Below are positions 1 through 9,549 of a stretch of 64,000 bases of DNA, one piece after another (within the stretch, counting starts at the first letter, position 1; every line of letters starts with the position of its first letter). Source of the DNA: Nocardia arizonensis (lineage in GTDB: Bacteria; Actinomycetota; Actinomycetes; Mycobacteriales; Mycobacteriaceae); the NCBI RefSeq assembly GCF_001310275.1, contig NZ_LGYZ01000131.1, positions 42,283 through 106,282 on the forward strand. The letters run 5' to 3'. Position numbers and translations under genes: made by a program. The notes beneath the pieces were generated by a model. The model worked only from the letters and a program-made list of their open reading frames with translations. It did no database searches and was not told the DNA's origin.

Positions 1-2
1 CC

Positions 3-68
3 AATTCTCCGGCGGATCACCGAGCCGCCGATCCCATCGGACGCAACCCTTACGCGAACGCGAAGTAA
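3..68 (+). CDS. C-terminal end of a gene cut by the window edge
   Basis: Frame 3 is open from the first bases and ends at TAA (66-68), giving a 21-residue tail that finishes PIGRNPYANAK. Its composition looks like coding sequence, and the other two plus-strand frames give no natural end here. Too little is present to name a family. The 209 bases between this stop and the LysR start hold no convincing gene. Confidence 0.35.
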   Translation, partial: NSPADHRAADPIGRNPYANAK

Positions 69-277
69 CACACATATTCGCTGGTCAAGCGACCATCAAT
101 TCGGATCGCGCCCCGAAGACGCCTGGATGCCGAAGATTAGCCCCGACGGTGATGCAGAGGACCGACGCAAGCAATATGCTGGGTCTAACAAACCTGTCGA
201 CTGTTTCTTGACCACTATTCGAACTTTTCGGCCTGATTAGGCTGGAAATTCCCGACCAATTCTGATAGCAAGGGGCT

Positions 278-1156
278 ATGGACCCGCACTTGCGCGACCT
301 GCGGTATTTCGTCGCCGTCGCTGAGGAACTGCATTTCACCAACGCCGCCCAGCGGCTGCATATCGCTCAACCCACCCTGTCGCGTCAGATTCGTCAGCTG
401 GAACGCCAGCTCGACGTGGTCCTGTTCGACCGCAATCAGCGCAGCGTCGCCCTGACCGTCGCGGGCAAAGAACTGCTCGAGGGCGCGCGGAAGATCCTGG
501 AGCTCTGGGAAGTCACCAATGTCTCGCTCCAGGAAGCGGGTGAGGTGCTGCGCGTCGGCATCCAGTCCGCTCTCGGCCGCGGACTGCTCAATGATCTGGA
601 GAGCGCGAGCGGCCACCGGCTGGCCCTGCACGCCGCGTCATGGACCGACCCGTCGAGCGGTCTCGCGGGCCGCCAGGCCGATCTGGCCCTGGTCTGGTTG
701 CCACTACCCGACCCCAACCGCTATCGCTGGCAGGTCTTACGCAGCGAATCGCGCTGGGTGCTGCTGCCGGAGAACCATCCGCTGGCCGATCAGGAGACCA
801 TCGACTTCACCGACCTGCTCGACGAGCCGTTCATCGCGCTGCCGTCGGAAGCGGGCGCCGTGCGTGACTTCTGGCTGGGCAACGACGGACGCAACGGCCG
901 CGCCCCGAAGATCGGCGCGGAGGCCGCGACCCCCGAGGACAAACTCGAGGCCGTCAGCCTGGGTCTCGGGGTGTGCCTGCTGGCCGAGAACAATGTGCCG
1001 ATGTACCGCTGGCCGGGGCTGACCGCGCGACCGGTCACCGGACTCGCGCCGTGTGAACTCGCGGTGGCATGGCGGGCCGACGACTCCCGCCCGACCATAC
1101 TCGAATTCGCCGGACGCGCCGTCGACGGCGGTTTCAGCGCCACGACCCCGAACTGA
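278..1156 (+). CDS. LysR-family transcriptional regulator
   Basis: A 292-residue protein of normal LysR length. Residues 1-60 form the winged helix-turn-helix, seen as DLRYFVAVAEELHFTNAA followed by LHIAQPTLSRQIRQLE, the usual DNA-recognition helix. From about residue 85 to 285 it has the two-lobed substrate-binding fold typical of the family, with motifs such as ILPENHPLA-like VLLPENHPLA. The start is ATG 278 behind AAGGGG, which lies unusually close to it. The neighbouring amidase-like gene converges on it with 18 bases between stops, so the target is not obvious from position. LysR proteins usually act on a divergent neighbour, which here would lie to the left and is mostly outside the window. 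Effector unknown. Confidence 0.9.
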   Translation: MDPHLRDLRYFVAVAEELHFTNAAQRLHIAQPTLSRQIRQLERQLDVVLFDRNQRSVALTVAGKELLEGARKILELWEVTNVSLQEAGEVLRVGIQSALGRGLLNDLESASGHRLALHAASWTDPSSGLAGRQADLALVWLPLPDPNRYRWQVLRSESRWVLLPENHPLADQETIDFTDLLDEPFIALPSEAGAVRDFWLGNDGRNGRAPKIGAEAATPEDKLEAVSLGLGVCLLAENNVPMYRWPGLTARPVTGLAPCELAVAWRADDSRPTILEFAGRAVDGGFSATTPN

Positions 1157-1174
1157 CCGATCCGGGCGGCGGCG

Positions 1175-2953
1175 TCACGGCGCGACGCGCCGCCACGGCC
1201 TGCGCCGCTCCATCTGGGCTGCCAGTCGCAGCAGGGTGGCTTCGGCTCCGGGCGGTCCGGCGAGCTGGGCCGCCACCGGTGTGGCCGAACGGGAATGCAT
1301 ACCCATCGGAATCGAGGCGGCGGGCCAGCCGACCAGGTTCCATATCGGGGTGAAGGGGGTGAATCGCGCGATGGCGAGAAGATCGGTGAGCCTGCCTCGG
1401 GCGCTGTGGGTGCGGGCGCGGGGCGGCGGGGCGGCCAGCGTCGGTGTGATCACGACGTCGTAGCGGTCGAAGAATTCCAGTAACCGCGCTTCGATGCGGT
1501 CGATCTGCGCGGGTCGTACCAGGCGGAGCCGTTGTACCGATCTGCCGACCGCCAGATGGCGGCGGGTTCTCGGCTGCAATAGTCGTTCCAGCTGTTCGAA
1601 CAGGTCCTCACCGGGTAGCTCCGCCGTGTACCAGCGTAGGAGCGAGGCGAAGGCGGCGGCACCGTAGGGTAGCTCGGCCGGTTCTACCAGATGGCCCTCC
1701 GCCGCGGCGGCCCCCGCCGCCGACCGGGCCGCCGCGCTCCACTGCCGGTCGACTCTGAAGATCGGATGCGGCGGATCGATGGCGAGGGCGATACGTAGTC
1801 GTCCGGGCGGATCGATATCCGCCAGATCGGGCCGGGCGGCGAGCACCGACAGCGCGAGCGCGGCATCGGCCACCGAGGTCGCGACGACCCCGTTCTCGGC
1901 CAGCCCGCCCCACCCGTGGGCCCCGATCTGCGCGGGCACCGTGTATCTGCCCGGTTTGATGCCGAAGACCCCGCAGCAGGCCGCCCCGATACGCACCGCG
2001 CCCAAACCGTCGACCGCGTGCGCGACGGGCACCGCGCCCGCCGCCACCGCCGCCGCGGCGGCCCCGCTGCCGCGATGGCGATTCCACGGATTGCGCGTCG
2101 GCGACGCCGCGCCGTCGGCCATCGGCCACAAACCGAATTCGGAGGTGGTGGTGATACCCGTGATCACCGCGCCCGCCGCGCGCAGGCGGCGCACCACCGG
2201 GTGGTCGGCGACCGCGGGCACGGTGGTGGTGGCCGCCGACCCGCACAGCGTCGGCTCCCCCGCCACCGCGACCGTGTCCTCGACCGCGACCGGAACGCCC
2301 GCCAGTGGCAGCACGTCCAGATCGGAACGCTGTTCGAGCGCGGCGGCCTCGGCACGGGCGCGTTCGGCGCGCACCACGCTGAACGCGTTGATCTTCCGGT
2401 CACGGCCGATGATGCGGGTCACCGCCTCGGCCACGGTCTCCGAGGGCGTGCGGGCGCCGTCGTGCACCGACGCGGCAATGGCGGCGGCGCTGCGGTCGTT
2501 CGGGTCGGGTACTCCGGTTTCCGGCGCGCAATCCGAAGCGCGCGCCCGGGTCGCGGCCCTCGGCGTGTTCATAGACACAGTTCCCGGCGCGTCGAATACC
2601 GGGCGCTCGCCGTCGTCGCCCGCCGCCGCGGTCGCGGACCCGGATTCGGTTACCTCGCCGCGAATCGCCGCGTCACCGACGCGGTCGTCGGGACTCACGG
2701 CCGACAGCTCATCCTCGGCAACCGCGTAAGGCGATCCGGCTCGGTATGGTCCGCCATCGGCCTCTTGCAGGCGAGACCGCTCCTGGTAGGCCGCTCGCGC
2801 ACGAGGTCCGCCGGCCTCGGAACTCCGTTCAGCTACCGACGCCGCATCTGCCGCTGGCCCCGCGCTCGCGGAGCGGCGACGGGAATCGCTCCGATCGAGG
2901 TGTTGCCCGGCTATCGCTTCCGCGCTCTGCGCGCGCGCCGAAATGTGGTACAT
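1175..2953 (-). CDS. Amidase-signature family protein, probably catalytically dead
   Basis: The last 465 residues (from ATG 2572) align along the whole amidase-signature fold: VPLAGVPVAVEDTV, NPWNRHRGSGAAAA, VDGLGAVRIGAACCGVFGIKPG and a C-terminal ITPTLAAPPPR. The Ser-cisSer-Lys triad of this family should sit in these blocks. Here the lysine of GVPVAVKD is Glu, the GGSSGGS loop is shortened to RGSGAAA, and the serine of TGGSIR is Ala. Normal amidase chemistry is therefore unlikely. Upstream of residue 2572 the frame stays open as an Ala/Arg/Ser-rich extension. ATG 2953 has a GGGGG ribosome site and is used here; ATG 2572 gives normal family length and is the alternative. It is divergent from the kinase gene at 3098. 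Confidence 0.72.
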   Translation of the reverse strand: MYHISARAQSAEAIAGQHLDRSDSRRRSASAGPAADAASVAERSSEAGGPRARAAYQERSRLQEADGGPYRAGSPYAVAEDELSAVSPDDRVGDAAIRGEVTESGSATAAAGDDGERPVFDAPGTVSMNTPRAATRARASDCAPETGVPDPNDRSAAAIAASVHDGARTPSETVAEAVTRIIGRDRKINAFSVVRAERARAEAAALEQRSDLDVLPLAGVPVAVEDTVAVAGEPTLCGSAATTTVPAVADHPVVRRLRAAGAVITGITTTSEFGLWPMADGAASPTRNPWNRHRGSGAAAAAVAAGAVPVAHAVDGLGAVRIGAACCGVFGIKPGRYTVPAQIGAHGWGGLAENGVVATSVADAALALSVLAARPDLADIDPPGRLRIALAIDPPHPIFRVDRQWSAAARSAAGAAAAEGHLVEPAELPYGAAAFASLLRWYTAELPGEDLFEQLERLLQPRTRRHLAVGRSVQRLRLVRPAQIDRIEARLLEFFDRYDVVITPTLAAPPPRARTHSARGRLTDLLAIARFTPFTPIWNLVGWPAASIPMGMHSRSATPVAAQLAGPPGAEATLLRLAAQMERRRPWRRVAP

Positions 2954-3097
2954 GCTGATTCGCCCCCGTCGCATCGTCGTCGAATTCGGGTGATCCGCTG
3001 TAGAGCCGCAAGTTATCATTTCGAATACTGCTCGGGGGATGATGCCGTCGGGTGTGGCGGAAATTCTCCTGATGTCCCTCAGCCGCTAGGTCCGAGA

Positions 3098-5731
3098 ATG
3101 AGTGCCGAGTCCGATAGCAATACCCGCCCGGACACGGGTTCCGACGGCGGAACCGGTGGTCGCGGTTCCGCGTCGAAAACCGAGGCCAATGCGGTGGACG
3201 CGTTCGCCGCCGCATGGGAATCGGCTGCTCGCGCCGCCGCGACCGGGCAGGCCGTGCCCGAACTTCCCGAGATCGCCGAATTTCTGCCCGACGCCATGAC
3301 CCTGCGCCGGGAGGCACTGATCGAATTGATCCGGGTCGATCTGCGGCACCGCTGGCTGCGCGGACCCGGGACACGCGGCGCGACCGGAGTCGCGCATCGC
3401 AAACGACTCGGCGACTATTGTGCGGAATTCCCGGAACTCGACCTCGACAGCATTCCCCCTGGCCTTGTCTACGAGGAATTCGTCGTGCGCCGCCACAGCG
3501 GCGAACGCGTCGACCCGCGCGCCTGTCTGCGCGAATATCCGAACCAGGCGGCCGAGCTGCGCGATCTGCTCAACGCCGACGACGTCGACCAGAGCACGCG
3601 GCGCGCGGCGCTCGAGGATTCCACCCGTTCCTCCCCCCCGCCCACCGACGAGGACGTGACCCGCACCGCACAGGCGCCCGACGCCGCGGCGCGAAAACCG
3701 GATCTGAACCGAACCACCATCCCGTCTCGTGATCACGACGTGAATCGAACGGCGGAGCAGACCGCGGCCGCGGCCGTCGATCAGACGGACCTGGTCGACC
3801 TCAGCGGCACGGCCACGGCCGTCGGCACCACCGCCGGCCAGGAACCGGGCATCTTCGGCATTCTCGACCGTATCGAGATCGGCAGCCGCATCGATGATTT
3901 CGATCTGCTCACCGGACTCGGCAGCGGCGCGTTCGCGCGCGTGTTCCTGGCCCGGCAGCGGTCGCTGCAACGGCTGGTCGCGGTGAAGGTCTCCGCCGAC
4001 CGCGGCACCGAACCGCAGACCTTGGCCCAACTCGATCACGACTACATCGTGCGGGTCTTCGACCAGCGCCTGCTCGACACCGGCGGCGAACTCACCGGCG
4101 AGGATCGCAGGTTGCGGCTGCTGTACATGCAGTTCCTGCCGGGCGGCACCCTGCTCGGCGTGCTGCGCTGGGTGCGCGCGACCCCGCCCGAGGAGCGCAG
4201 CGGACGGCTGCTGCTCGACGCCGTCGACGCGGCGATGGAGGAGAAGGGCGAGATTCGGCCAACCGACTCCAGCGTGCGGGCCGAGATCGCCGCGCTGAGC
4301 TGGCCGGAGACCGTGGCCTGGCTCGGCCGCCGGCTGGCCGAGGCACTCGATTACGCCGCCGACCACGGGGTGCTGCACCGCGACGTGAAACCGGCCAATG
4401 TCCTGCTCACCGCGGAAGGCGTGCCCAAACTCGCCGACTTCAACATCAGCTTCAGCCGCAATGTGGAGGGCACCAGTCCGGTCGCCTACTTCGGCGGCTC
4501 ATTGGCGTACATGTCGCCCGAGCAGTTGGAGGCCTGCCATCCGGGTCGCCTTCGCAGCGCCGCGGATCTGGACACCCGTGCCGACATCTACTCCCTCGGC
4601 GTGGTGCTGTGGGAGTTGCTCACCGGGGCCAAACCCTTCGATGACGGCACCGCGAGCGCGAACGGCGACGACACCGTGCTCGAGGCCATGCTGGAGCGGC
4701 GCAGCGCGGGCGTCGGCGAGCAGGCGCTGGGGCGGGTGCCCGCGGACTGCCCGGCCGCGCTGCGGAGAGTGCTGCTGACCTGTCTGGCCCCCGACCGGGC
4801 GGATCGGTGGGCGCACGGGGAGACCCTGGCCAAACAGTTCGAATTGTGCCTGGATTCGCGGGCGCGGGAACTGGTCGACCCGAAGCCGGGCAGCTGGCGG
4901 CTGCGGCTGCGCCGCTGGATCGTGCCGATCCTGCTGCTGGCCATCGGCGTGCCGAATGTGCTCGCCTCGCTCTACAACATCCAGCACAACCAACACCTGA
5001 TCGTCGACCGCATGGACGAGGAGGCCCAGCGCACCTTCCTGGTGATCACCGGCGTTGTCAACACGGTGTTCTTCCCGCTTGGGCTGCTCTTGATCGTCTA
5101 CATGTCCCGCTATGTCCTCGCGGTGCCGCGCGGATTGCGCAAGGGGCGGCGCTACGACGCCGCGACACTGCGCCGGACCCGCGCCGACGCGCTGCTGCTG
5201 GGCGAACGCGCGGTCGCCGTGCCGTTCGCCCTGTGGGTCATGGCCGGACTCACCTTCCCGATCGCCCTGCAAATGGCGACCGGCGAGATCACCGTCGGCG
5301 CGGTGGTGCACTTCCTTGCCTCGCTGCTGGTATGCGGCGCCATCGCGGCCTCTTACCCGTTCTTCCTCGCGACCTTCTACATCGTGCGCTGCATCTACCC
5401 GATCTTCCTCAGACACGGTGAGATCAGCGCCGAGGACGCGGTGTGGTTGCGCAATCTGGACCGCCGCTGCAACGGCTACCTCGCCATCGCCGCCTCGGTG
5501 CCGCTGCTTGCGGTGGCGGGCGTGACCTTCCTGCCGCCCGGCGACATACCGGCGGTGATCGTCGCGGTTCGGGTGTTGTGCGCGGGCGGCATCGTCGCCT
5601 TCGTCGGGTCGTATCTGCTGTTCCGCGCGCTGGAGGCGGATCTGCGCGCCCTCGAACGCGTCGTCGCGCCCGGCGGCGACGAACGCGCCGCGCGCTCCGA
5701 ACGCGCGGGCGCCGCGGGGCCGCCCCGGTGA
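3098..5731 (+). CDS. Membrane-anchored Ser/Thr protein kinase
   Basis: This 877-residue protein has three parts. Residues 1-260 carry a conserved helical block (ELIRVDLRHRW, then VYEEFVVRRHSGE) of the kind found before kinase domains in Planctomycetes. Residues about 263-560 form the kinase: GLGSGAFARVF loop, VAVKV with Lys297, HRDVKPAN with Asp429, and YMSPEQ. The DFG motif is DFN (447-449), which keeps the metal-binding Asp. From about 605 there are five or six hydrophobic segments, so the kinase is cytoplasmic on a polytopic anchor. ATG 3098 follows AGGTCCGAG; the frame is open upstream to 1916, but that part lies antisense to the amidase gene. It overlaps the next gene by 4 bases and is probably co-translated. 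Substrate unknown. Confidence 0.88.
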   Translation: MSAESDSNTRPDTGSDGGTGGRGSASKTEANAVDAFAAAWESAARAAATGQAVPELPEIAEFLPDAMTLRREALIELIRVDLRHRWLRGPGTRGATGVAHRKRLGDYCAEFPELDLDSIPPGLVYEEFVVRRHSGERVDPRACLREYPNQAAELRDLLNADDVDQSTRRAALEDSTRSSPPPTDEDVTRTAQAPDAAARKPDLNRTTIPSRDHDVNRTAEQTAAAAVDQTDLVDLSGTATAVGTTAGQEPGIFGILDRIEIGSRIDDFDLLTGLGSGAFARVFLARQRSLQRLVAVKVSADRGTEPQTLAQLDHDYIVRVFDQRLLDTGGELTGEDRRLRLLYMQFLPGGTLLGVLRWVRATPPEERSGRLLLDAVDAAMEEKGEIRPTDSSVRAEIAALSWPETVAWLGRRLAEALDYAADHGVLHRDVKPANVLLTAEGVPKLADFNISFSRNVEGTSPVAYFGGSLAYMSPEQLEACHPGRLRSAADLDTRADIYSLGVVLWELLTGAKPFDDGTASANGDDTVLEAMLERRSAGVGEQALGRVPADCPAALRRVLLTCLAPDRADRWAHGETLAKQFELCLDSRARELVDPKPGSWRLRLRRWIVPILLLAIGVPNVLASLYNIQHNQHLIVDRMDEEAQRTFLVITGVVNTVFFPLGLLLIVYMSRYVLAVPRGLRKGRRYDAATLRRTRADALLLGERAVAVPFALWVMAGLTFPIALQMATGEITVGAVVHFLASLLVCGAIAASYPFFLATFYIVRCIYPIFLRHGEISAEDAVWLRNLDRRCNGYLAIAASVPLLAVAGVTFLPPGDIPAVIVAVRVLCAGGIVAFVGSYLLFRALEADLRALERVVAPGGDERAARSERAGAAGPPR

Positions 5732-5733
5732 CC

Positions 5734-7830
5734 ATGCACTGGTCCGACACCGTGGCCCGGTTCACCGCGGACTGGCGGCGGTCGCTGCACGGCGACGGCG
5801 ACGCACCGCGCCTGGCCGACTACGTACCCGACGGCAGCACGGCTCGGCTCGCGGTGCTCACCGATCTCATCCGCATCGATCTGCGCCATCGCTGGGAGGG
5901 TGCGGACACCGGTAAGCCGGTCTCGGTCTACCGCGTCGAGTATCCGGAGGTCGCGCACAGTCCGGTGCTGGTCGAGCTGATCTGCGAGGAATTCACCGCG
6001 CGCCGCGCCCGCGCGCCGCTGGCATTGGAGGAATTCCTCACCGACTACCCCGACGTGGCGCCCGCGGTGCGCGAACGGCTCGCCGACGAAGCTCGCCGCG
6101 CCGACGAGAACGCGCTCACCCTGTATCGGCCGCTGGCCGATATCGCGCCTGGTCAGCGCATCGATGATTTCGACCTGCTCACCGATCTCGGTGCGACCCA
6201 CCTCGGCCGGTCCTTCCTGGCCCGCCAGTTGTCCATGCAGCGCCTGGTCGCGGTGCGGTTCTCGGCGGGCGGCGGCGACCCGAACCGGGTCGCCCGGCTG
6301 GACCACCCGCATATCGTGCGCGTATTCGACCACCGGCTGCTGAACCTGCCCGCCGAGCCCGGCGCCGAATTCGGCAGGCTCGTCTACTCGCAGTACCTGC
6401 CCGGCGGCACCGCCCGTGACGTCCTGACCCAGCGGCGCGCCGGTACGGAATCCGACGGCGGCGCGCTACTGCTGCGCGCGGTGGACGCCGCGATGGAGCG
6501 CAAGGGTGAGATCCGGCCCGCCGATTCCCGGGTGCGCGCCGAGATCGCGGCGCTGAGCTGGCCGGAAACGGTGGCGCGGGTGGGCAGGCGGCTGGCCGAG
6601 GCCATCGACTACGCCGACCGGCACGGGGTGCGCTACCGGGTGATCACCCCCGACGACGTGCTGTTCACCGCGGAGGGCGAACCGAAGCTCGGCGAATTCT
6701 CCGACCTGCCGCCGGGGCGGGGACGGGCCTACCGCGCGCCGGAGGACCGGTCCGCGACCACCGCGGCGGATCAGCGCGCGGCCATCTATTCACTCGGCGT
6801 CCTGCTGTGGGAGCTGCTCACCGGGACGAGACCGTCGCCGACGACCGGGCGACCGCCCGCCGACGACCTGCCCGCCGACTGCCCGCCCGCACTGCGCCGC
6901 GTCCTGTCGACGTGTCTGGAATCCGATCCCGGCCGGCGCTGGCCGAACGGTGCGGTACTGGCCCGCCAGTTCGACCTGTGTCTGGATCCGCGGGCGCGTG
7001 ACCTGGTCGATCCGCCGCGCGACAGTCTGCGCCTGCGATCGCGGCCCTGGCGGATACCGCTGATCGCCCTGGCCATCCTGGTGCCGAATATCCTCGCCTC
7101 GATCTACAACGTGGACTACAACCGGCTGCTCATCGTGAGCCAGCTGTCCGACGAGGCCGCCCACCAGCTGGATATCGGTACGGCGGTGGTCAATTCGGTC
7201 GGATTCGGTTTCGGCTCGGTGGCACTGTTCTGGTTCGCCCGGCACCTTGTCTTCGTGCCGTACGGATTACGCAGGGGCGGAAGGTATTCCGCCGAGACAC
7301 TGCACCGCGCACGCACCGACACCATCCTGTTCGGCGACCGGATGATCATGGTGGTCTTCACCATGTGGATACTCTCGGGCATCTCCTTCCCGATCGTCAT
7401 CCGCGGCACCAGCGACGCGATAACCGCCTACGACTACACGCATTTCGTGGCCTCGCACGCGATCTGCGGCGCGATCGCCCTGGTGTATCCGTTCTTCCTG
7501 GTCAACTTCTACGTCGTGCGCTGTCTGTACCCGATCTTCCTCGCGCACGGCGAGATCAGCTACGACGATGCCGTCCGCCTGCGAAAACTGCGCCGTCGCT
7601 GCGGATTCTGGCTGGTCGCCGCGGCCTCTATCCCACTGACCGCCGTCGCGGGCGCGACCTTGCTGGCCCAGGACGACCTCAACGAGATCATTGTCGAGGT
7701 CCGCGTGCTCGCCATCGGCAGTCTCGTCGCCTTCCTCGGCGTCTACCTGCTGTTCCTGGCCATGGAGAACGATCTGCGCGCCCTCGAGCGGGTACAGATT
7801 CCGGTGGCCGACGTACCGGCCACCACCTGA
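5734..7830 (+). CDS. Membrane pseudokinase, paralogue of the upstream kinase
   Basis: A 698-residue tandem paralogue of the preceding kinase with the same plan: N-terminal block (LIRIDLRHRW, ICEEFTARR), kinase-like domain and polytopic C-terminal membrane domain. The active site is lost throughout. The glycine loop reads LGATHLGRS, the VAVK lysine is Arg175, the HRD motif reads YRV (301-303), the catalytic-loop Asn is Asp, and DFG reads EFS (321-323). It probably cannot phosphorylate and may act as a regulator or partner of the active kinase. Start: GTG 5728 forms a GTGA overlap with the kinase stop, and ATG 5734 lies six bases on; both are in frame. The stop lies 12 bases from the convergent hpt stop. 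Confidence 0.85.
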   Translation: MHWSDTVARFTADWRRSLHGDGDAPRLADYVPDGSTARLAVLTDLIRIDLRHRWEGADTGKPVSVYRVEYPEVAHSPVLVELICEEFTARRARAPLALEEFLTDYPDVAPAVRERLADEARRADENALTLYRPLADIAPGQRIDDFDLLTDLGATHLGRSFLARQLSMQRLVAVRFSAGGGDPNRVARLDHPHIVRVFDHRLLNLPAEPGAEFGRLVYSQYLPGGTARDVLTQRRAGTESDGGALLLRAVDAAMERKGEIRPADSRVRAEIAALSWPETVARVGRRLAEAIDYADRHGVRYRVITPDDVLFTAEGEPKLGEFSDLPPGRGRAYRAPEDRSATTAADQRAAIYSLGVLLWELLTGTRPSPTTGRPPADDLPADCPPALRRVLSTCLESDPGRRWPNGAVLARQFDLCLDPRARDLVDPPRDSLRLRSRPWRIPLIALAILVPNILASIYNVDYNRLLIVSQLSDEAAHQLDIGTAVVNSVGFGFGSVALFWFARHLVFVPYGLRRGGRYSAETLHRARTDTILFGDRMIMVVFTMWILSGISFPIVIRGTSDAITAYDYTHFVASHAICGAIALVYPFFLVNFYVVRCLYPIFLAHGEISYDDAVRLRKLRRRCGFWLVAAASIPLTAVAGATLLAQDDLNEIIVEVRVLAIGSLVAFLGVYLLFLAMENDLRALERVQIPVADVPATT

Positions 7831-7842
7831 TCGCGCGACCGA

Positions 7843-8460
7843 TCAGCCTCCGTAGACCTTGGGGTCGAGGGTGCCGATGTAGGGCAGGTCACGGTAGCGC
7901 TCGGCGTAGTCGAGGCCGTAGCCGACGACGAATTCGTTGGGAATGTCGAAGCCGACGTGGGCGACCTCGACCGGTGTGCGCAGCGCGTCGGGTTTGCGCA
8001 GCAGGGTCACCACCTCGAGGGAGGCCGGATTGCGGGTGGACAGGTTGCGCTTGAGCCAGGACAGGGTCAGGCCCGAGTCGATGATGTCCTCGACGATCAG
8101 GACATTGCGGCCCGCGATGTCCTTGTCCAGATCCTTCATGATCCGAACCACGCCGGAGGATGAAGTGGACGAACCGTAGGAGGACACGGCCATGAATTCC
8201 ATCTGGGTGGGAATCGGCAGGGCCTTGGCCAGATCGGTCATGAAGAAGATCGCGCCCTTGAGCACACCGACCAGCAGCAGGTCCCCCTCGGGGGCGCCGA
8301 CCGGATAGCGTTTGGCGATCAGTTCGGCGAGTTCCTGGGTTTTGGCGGCGATTTGATCCTGGGTGATCAGCACCGACGCGATGTCGTCCTCGTACACGAG
8401 GTTTGGTGTCCTTCCGTGGTCGTCGGCCTCGGCGGCCGAACCCGATCCGGCTTCAGTCAC
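7843..8460 (-). CDS. hpt: Hypoxanthine phosphoribosyltransferase
   Basis: Purine salvage enzyme that joins hypoxanthine or guanine to PRPP to give IMP or GMP in the cytoplasm. The 205-residue protein carries the PRPP-binding signature NVLIVEDIIDSGLTL, the LLLVGVLKGAIFFMTDL loop near residue 65, and FVVGYGLDYAERYRDLPYIG near the C-terminus, all in the expected order. The first 20 residues are a variable, polar leader. It is last in a minus-strand operon: carboxypeptidase, zinc protease, tilS, hpt. tilS ends 15 bases upstream. The M. tuberculosis order Rv3627c-Rv3624c is the same. Confidence 0.96.
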   Translation of the reverse strand: MTEAGSGSAAEADDHGRTPNLVYEDDIASVLITQDQIAAKTQELAELIAKRYPVGAPEGDLLLVGVLKGAIFFMTDLAKALPIPTQMEFMAVSSYGSSTSSSGVVRIMKDLDKDIAGRNVLIVEDIIDSGLTLSWLKRNLSTRNPASLEVVTLLRKPDALRTPVEVAHVGFDIPNEFVVGYGLDYAERYRDLPYIGTLDPKVYGG

Positions 8461-8475
8461 TGCGCAGACACCGCT

Positions 8476-9510
8476 CTAGCGTCCGCGCAGTGTCAGCCTG
8501 CCATGTTCGCGTGCGGCAACCAACCTCGTCCCCGGCCGTCCGCCGCCCACGGCGACCCCGCCCTGCCCGCGCCACGCCGCGACCAGCGCGTCCACCGCGC
8601 GTAATTGCCCGTCGGTCAGTGCTTTCGCCCCGGAGTCGAGCAGCCATCGCCGGATCGCCCGGCGGCGCAGGGCGTCGGGGGCGGTGGCGAGTGTCTCGAC
8701 CGACAGCGATATTCCCGTACCGCCGCCGTACCCGGCCACGCCCGTATCCGATGCGCGGGTCGCGGCCTTCAGCAACTGATCAGCTAGCTCGTCGAGGACC
8801 TCGCCGTCCTCGCGCAACTGCCGGGCGGTGCGGGCGAGCGCCTCGGCGACCCCGCCGCCGAGCACCTGCTCGAGCAGCGGCAACACCTCCTGGCGCACCC
8901 GGACCCGGGTGAACTCCGGCGCGCTGTTGTGCGGATCCTCGTGCGGGCGCAGGCCGATATCCGCGCACACCGCGCGGGTGACCGACCGACGCACCCCGAG
9001 CAGCGGACGGCCCCACGGTGCGGCGTAGGGCGCCATCCCGCGCAGCGACCGCCCACCCGACCCGCGCGCCAAACCGAGCAGCACCGTTTCGGCCTGATCG
9101 TCGAGCGTGTGCCCGAGCAGCACAGGCGCCTCCGCGCGCGCCGCGTCCAGCGCCGAATACCTTGCCCGCCGCGCCGCGGCCTCCAAACCGCCCTCCCCCT
9201 CGACCCGCACCGGCAGCACCCGCGCCGACCGGCAGCCGAGCGCGCGGGCCGCCGCCGCGGCGGCCAGCGCGACCTCGTCCGAGCCTTCCTGGAGTCGGTG
9301 ATCGACGATCAGCGCGTCCACCGCGACCGCCTCCACCACCGCCGCGGCCGTCAGCGCCAGCGAATCCGCACCGCCCGACAGCGCGACCGCGACCGGTCCA
9401 TCGCCGAATTCCCGCAGCCAGCCGCGCACGGCGTGGCGTACTTCGAGCACGGCGGACGTCTCCGGCAGTCTGCGCGGCCCCGCAGGCGCGGCTCCCTGTG
9501 CACGGCCCAT
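8476..9510 (-). CDS. tilS: tRNA(Ile)-lysidine synthase
   Basis: Converts the wobble cytidine of the CAU-anticodon tRNA-Ile to lysidine, using ATP and lysine, so that AUA is read as isoleucine. The 344-residue protein has the N-type ATP pyrophosphatase loop VALSGGADSLAL near residue 45, then VDALIVDHRLQ, LLGHTLDDQAETVLLGLARG and RPLLGVRR, the standard TilS catalytic domain. The remaining helical part fits the short actinobacterial form without the long C-terminal domains of E. coli TilS. It sits 39 bases after the zinc protease gene and 15 before hpt, as in mycobacteria. Confidence 0.95.
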   Translation of the reverse strand: MGRAQGAAPAGPRRLPETSAVLEVRHAVRGWLREFGDGPVAVALSGGADSLALTAAAVVEAVAVDALIVDHRLQEGSDEVALAAAAAARALGCRSARVLPVRVEGEGGLEAAARRARYSALDAARAEAPVLLGHTLDDQAETVLLGLARGSGGRSLRGMAPYAAPWGRPLLGVRRSVTRAVCADIGLRPHEDPHNSAPEFTRVRVRQEVLPLLEQVLGGGVAEALARTARQLREDGEVLDELADQLLKAATRASDTGVAGYGGGTGISLSVETLATAPDALRRRAIRRWLLDSGAKALTDGQLRAVDALVAAWRGQGGVAVGGGRPGTRLVAAREHGRLTLRGR

Positions 9511-9549
9511 ACCGGGAGGGTACCGATGCTCTGCGCGCCGACGCGCCCG

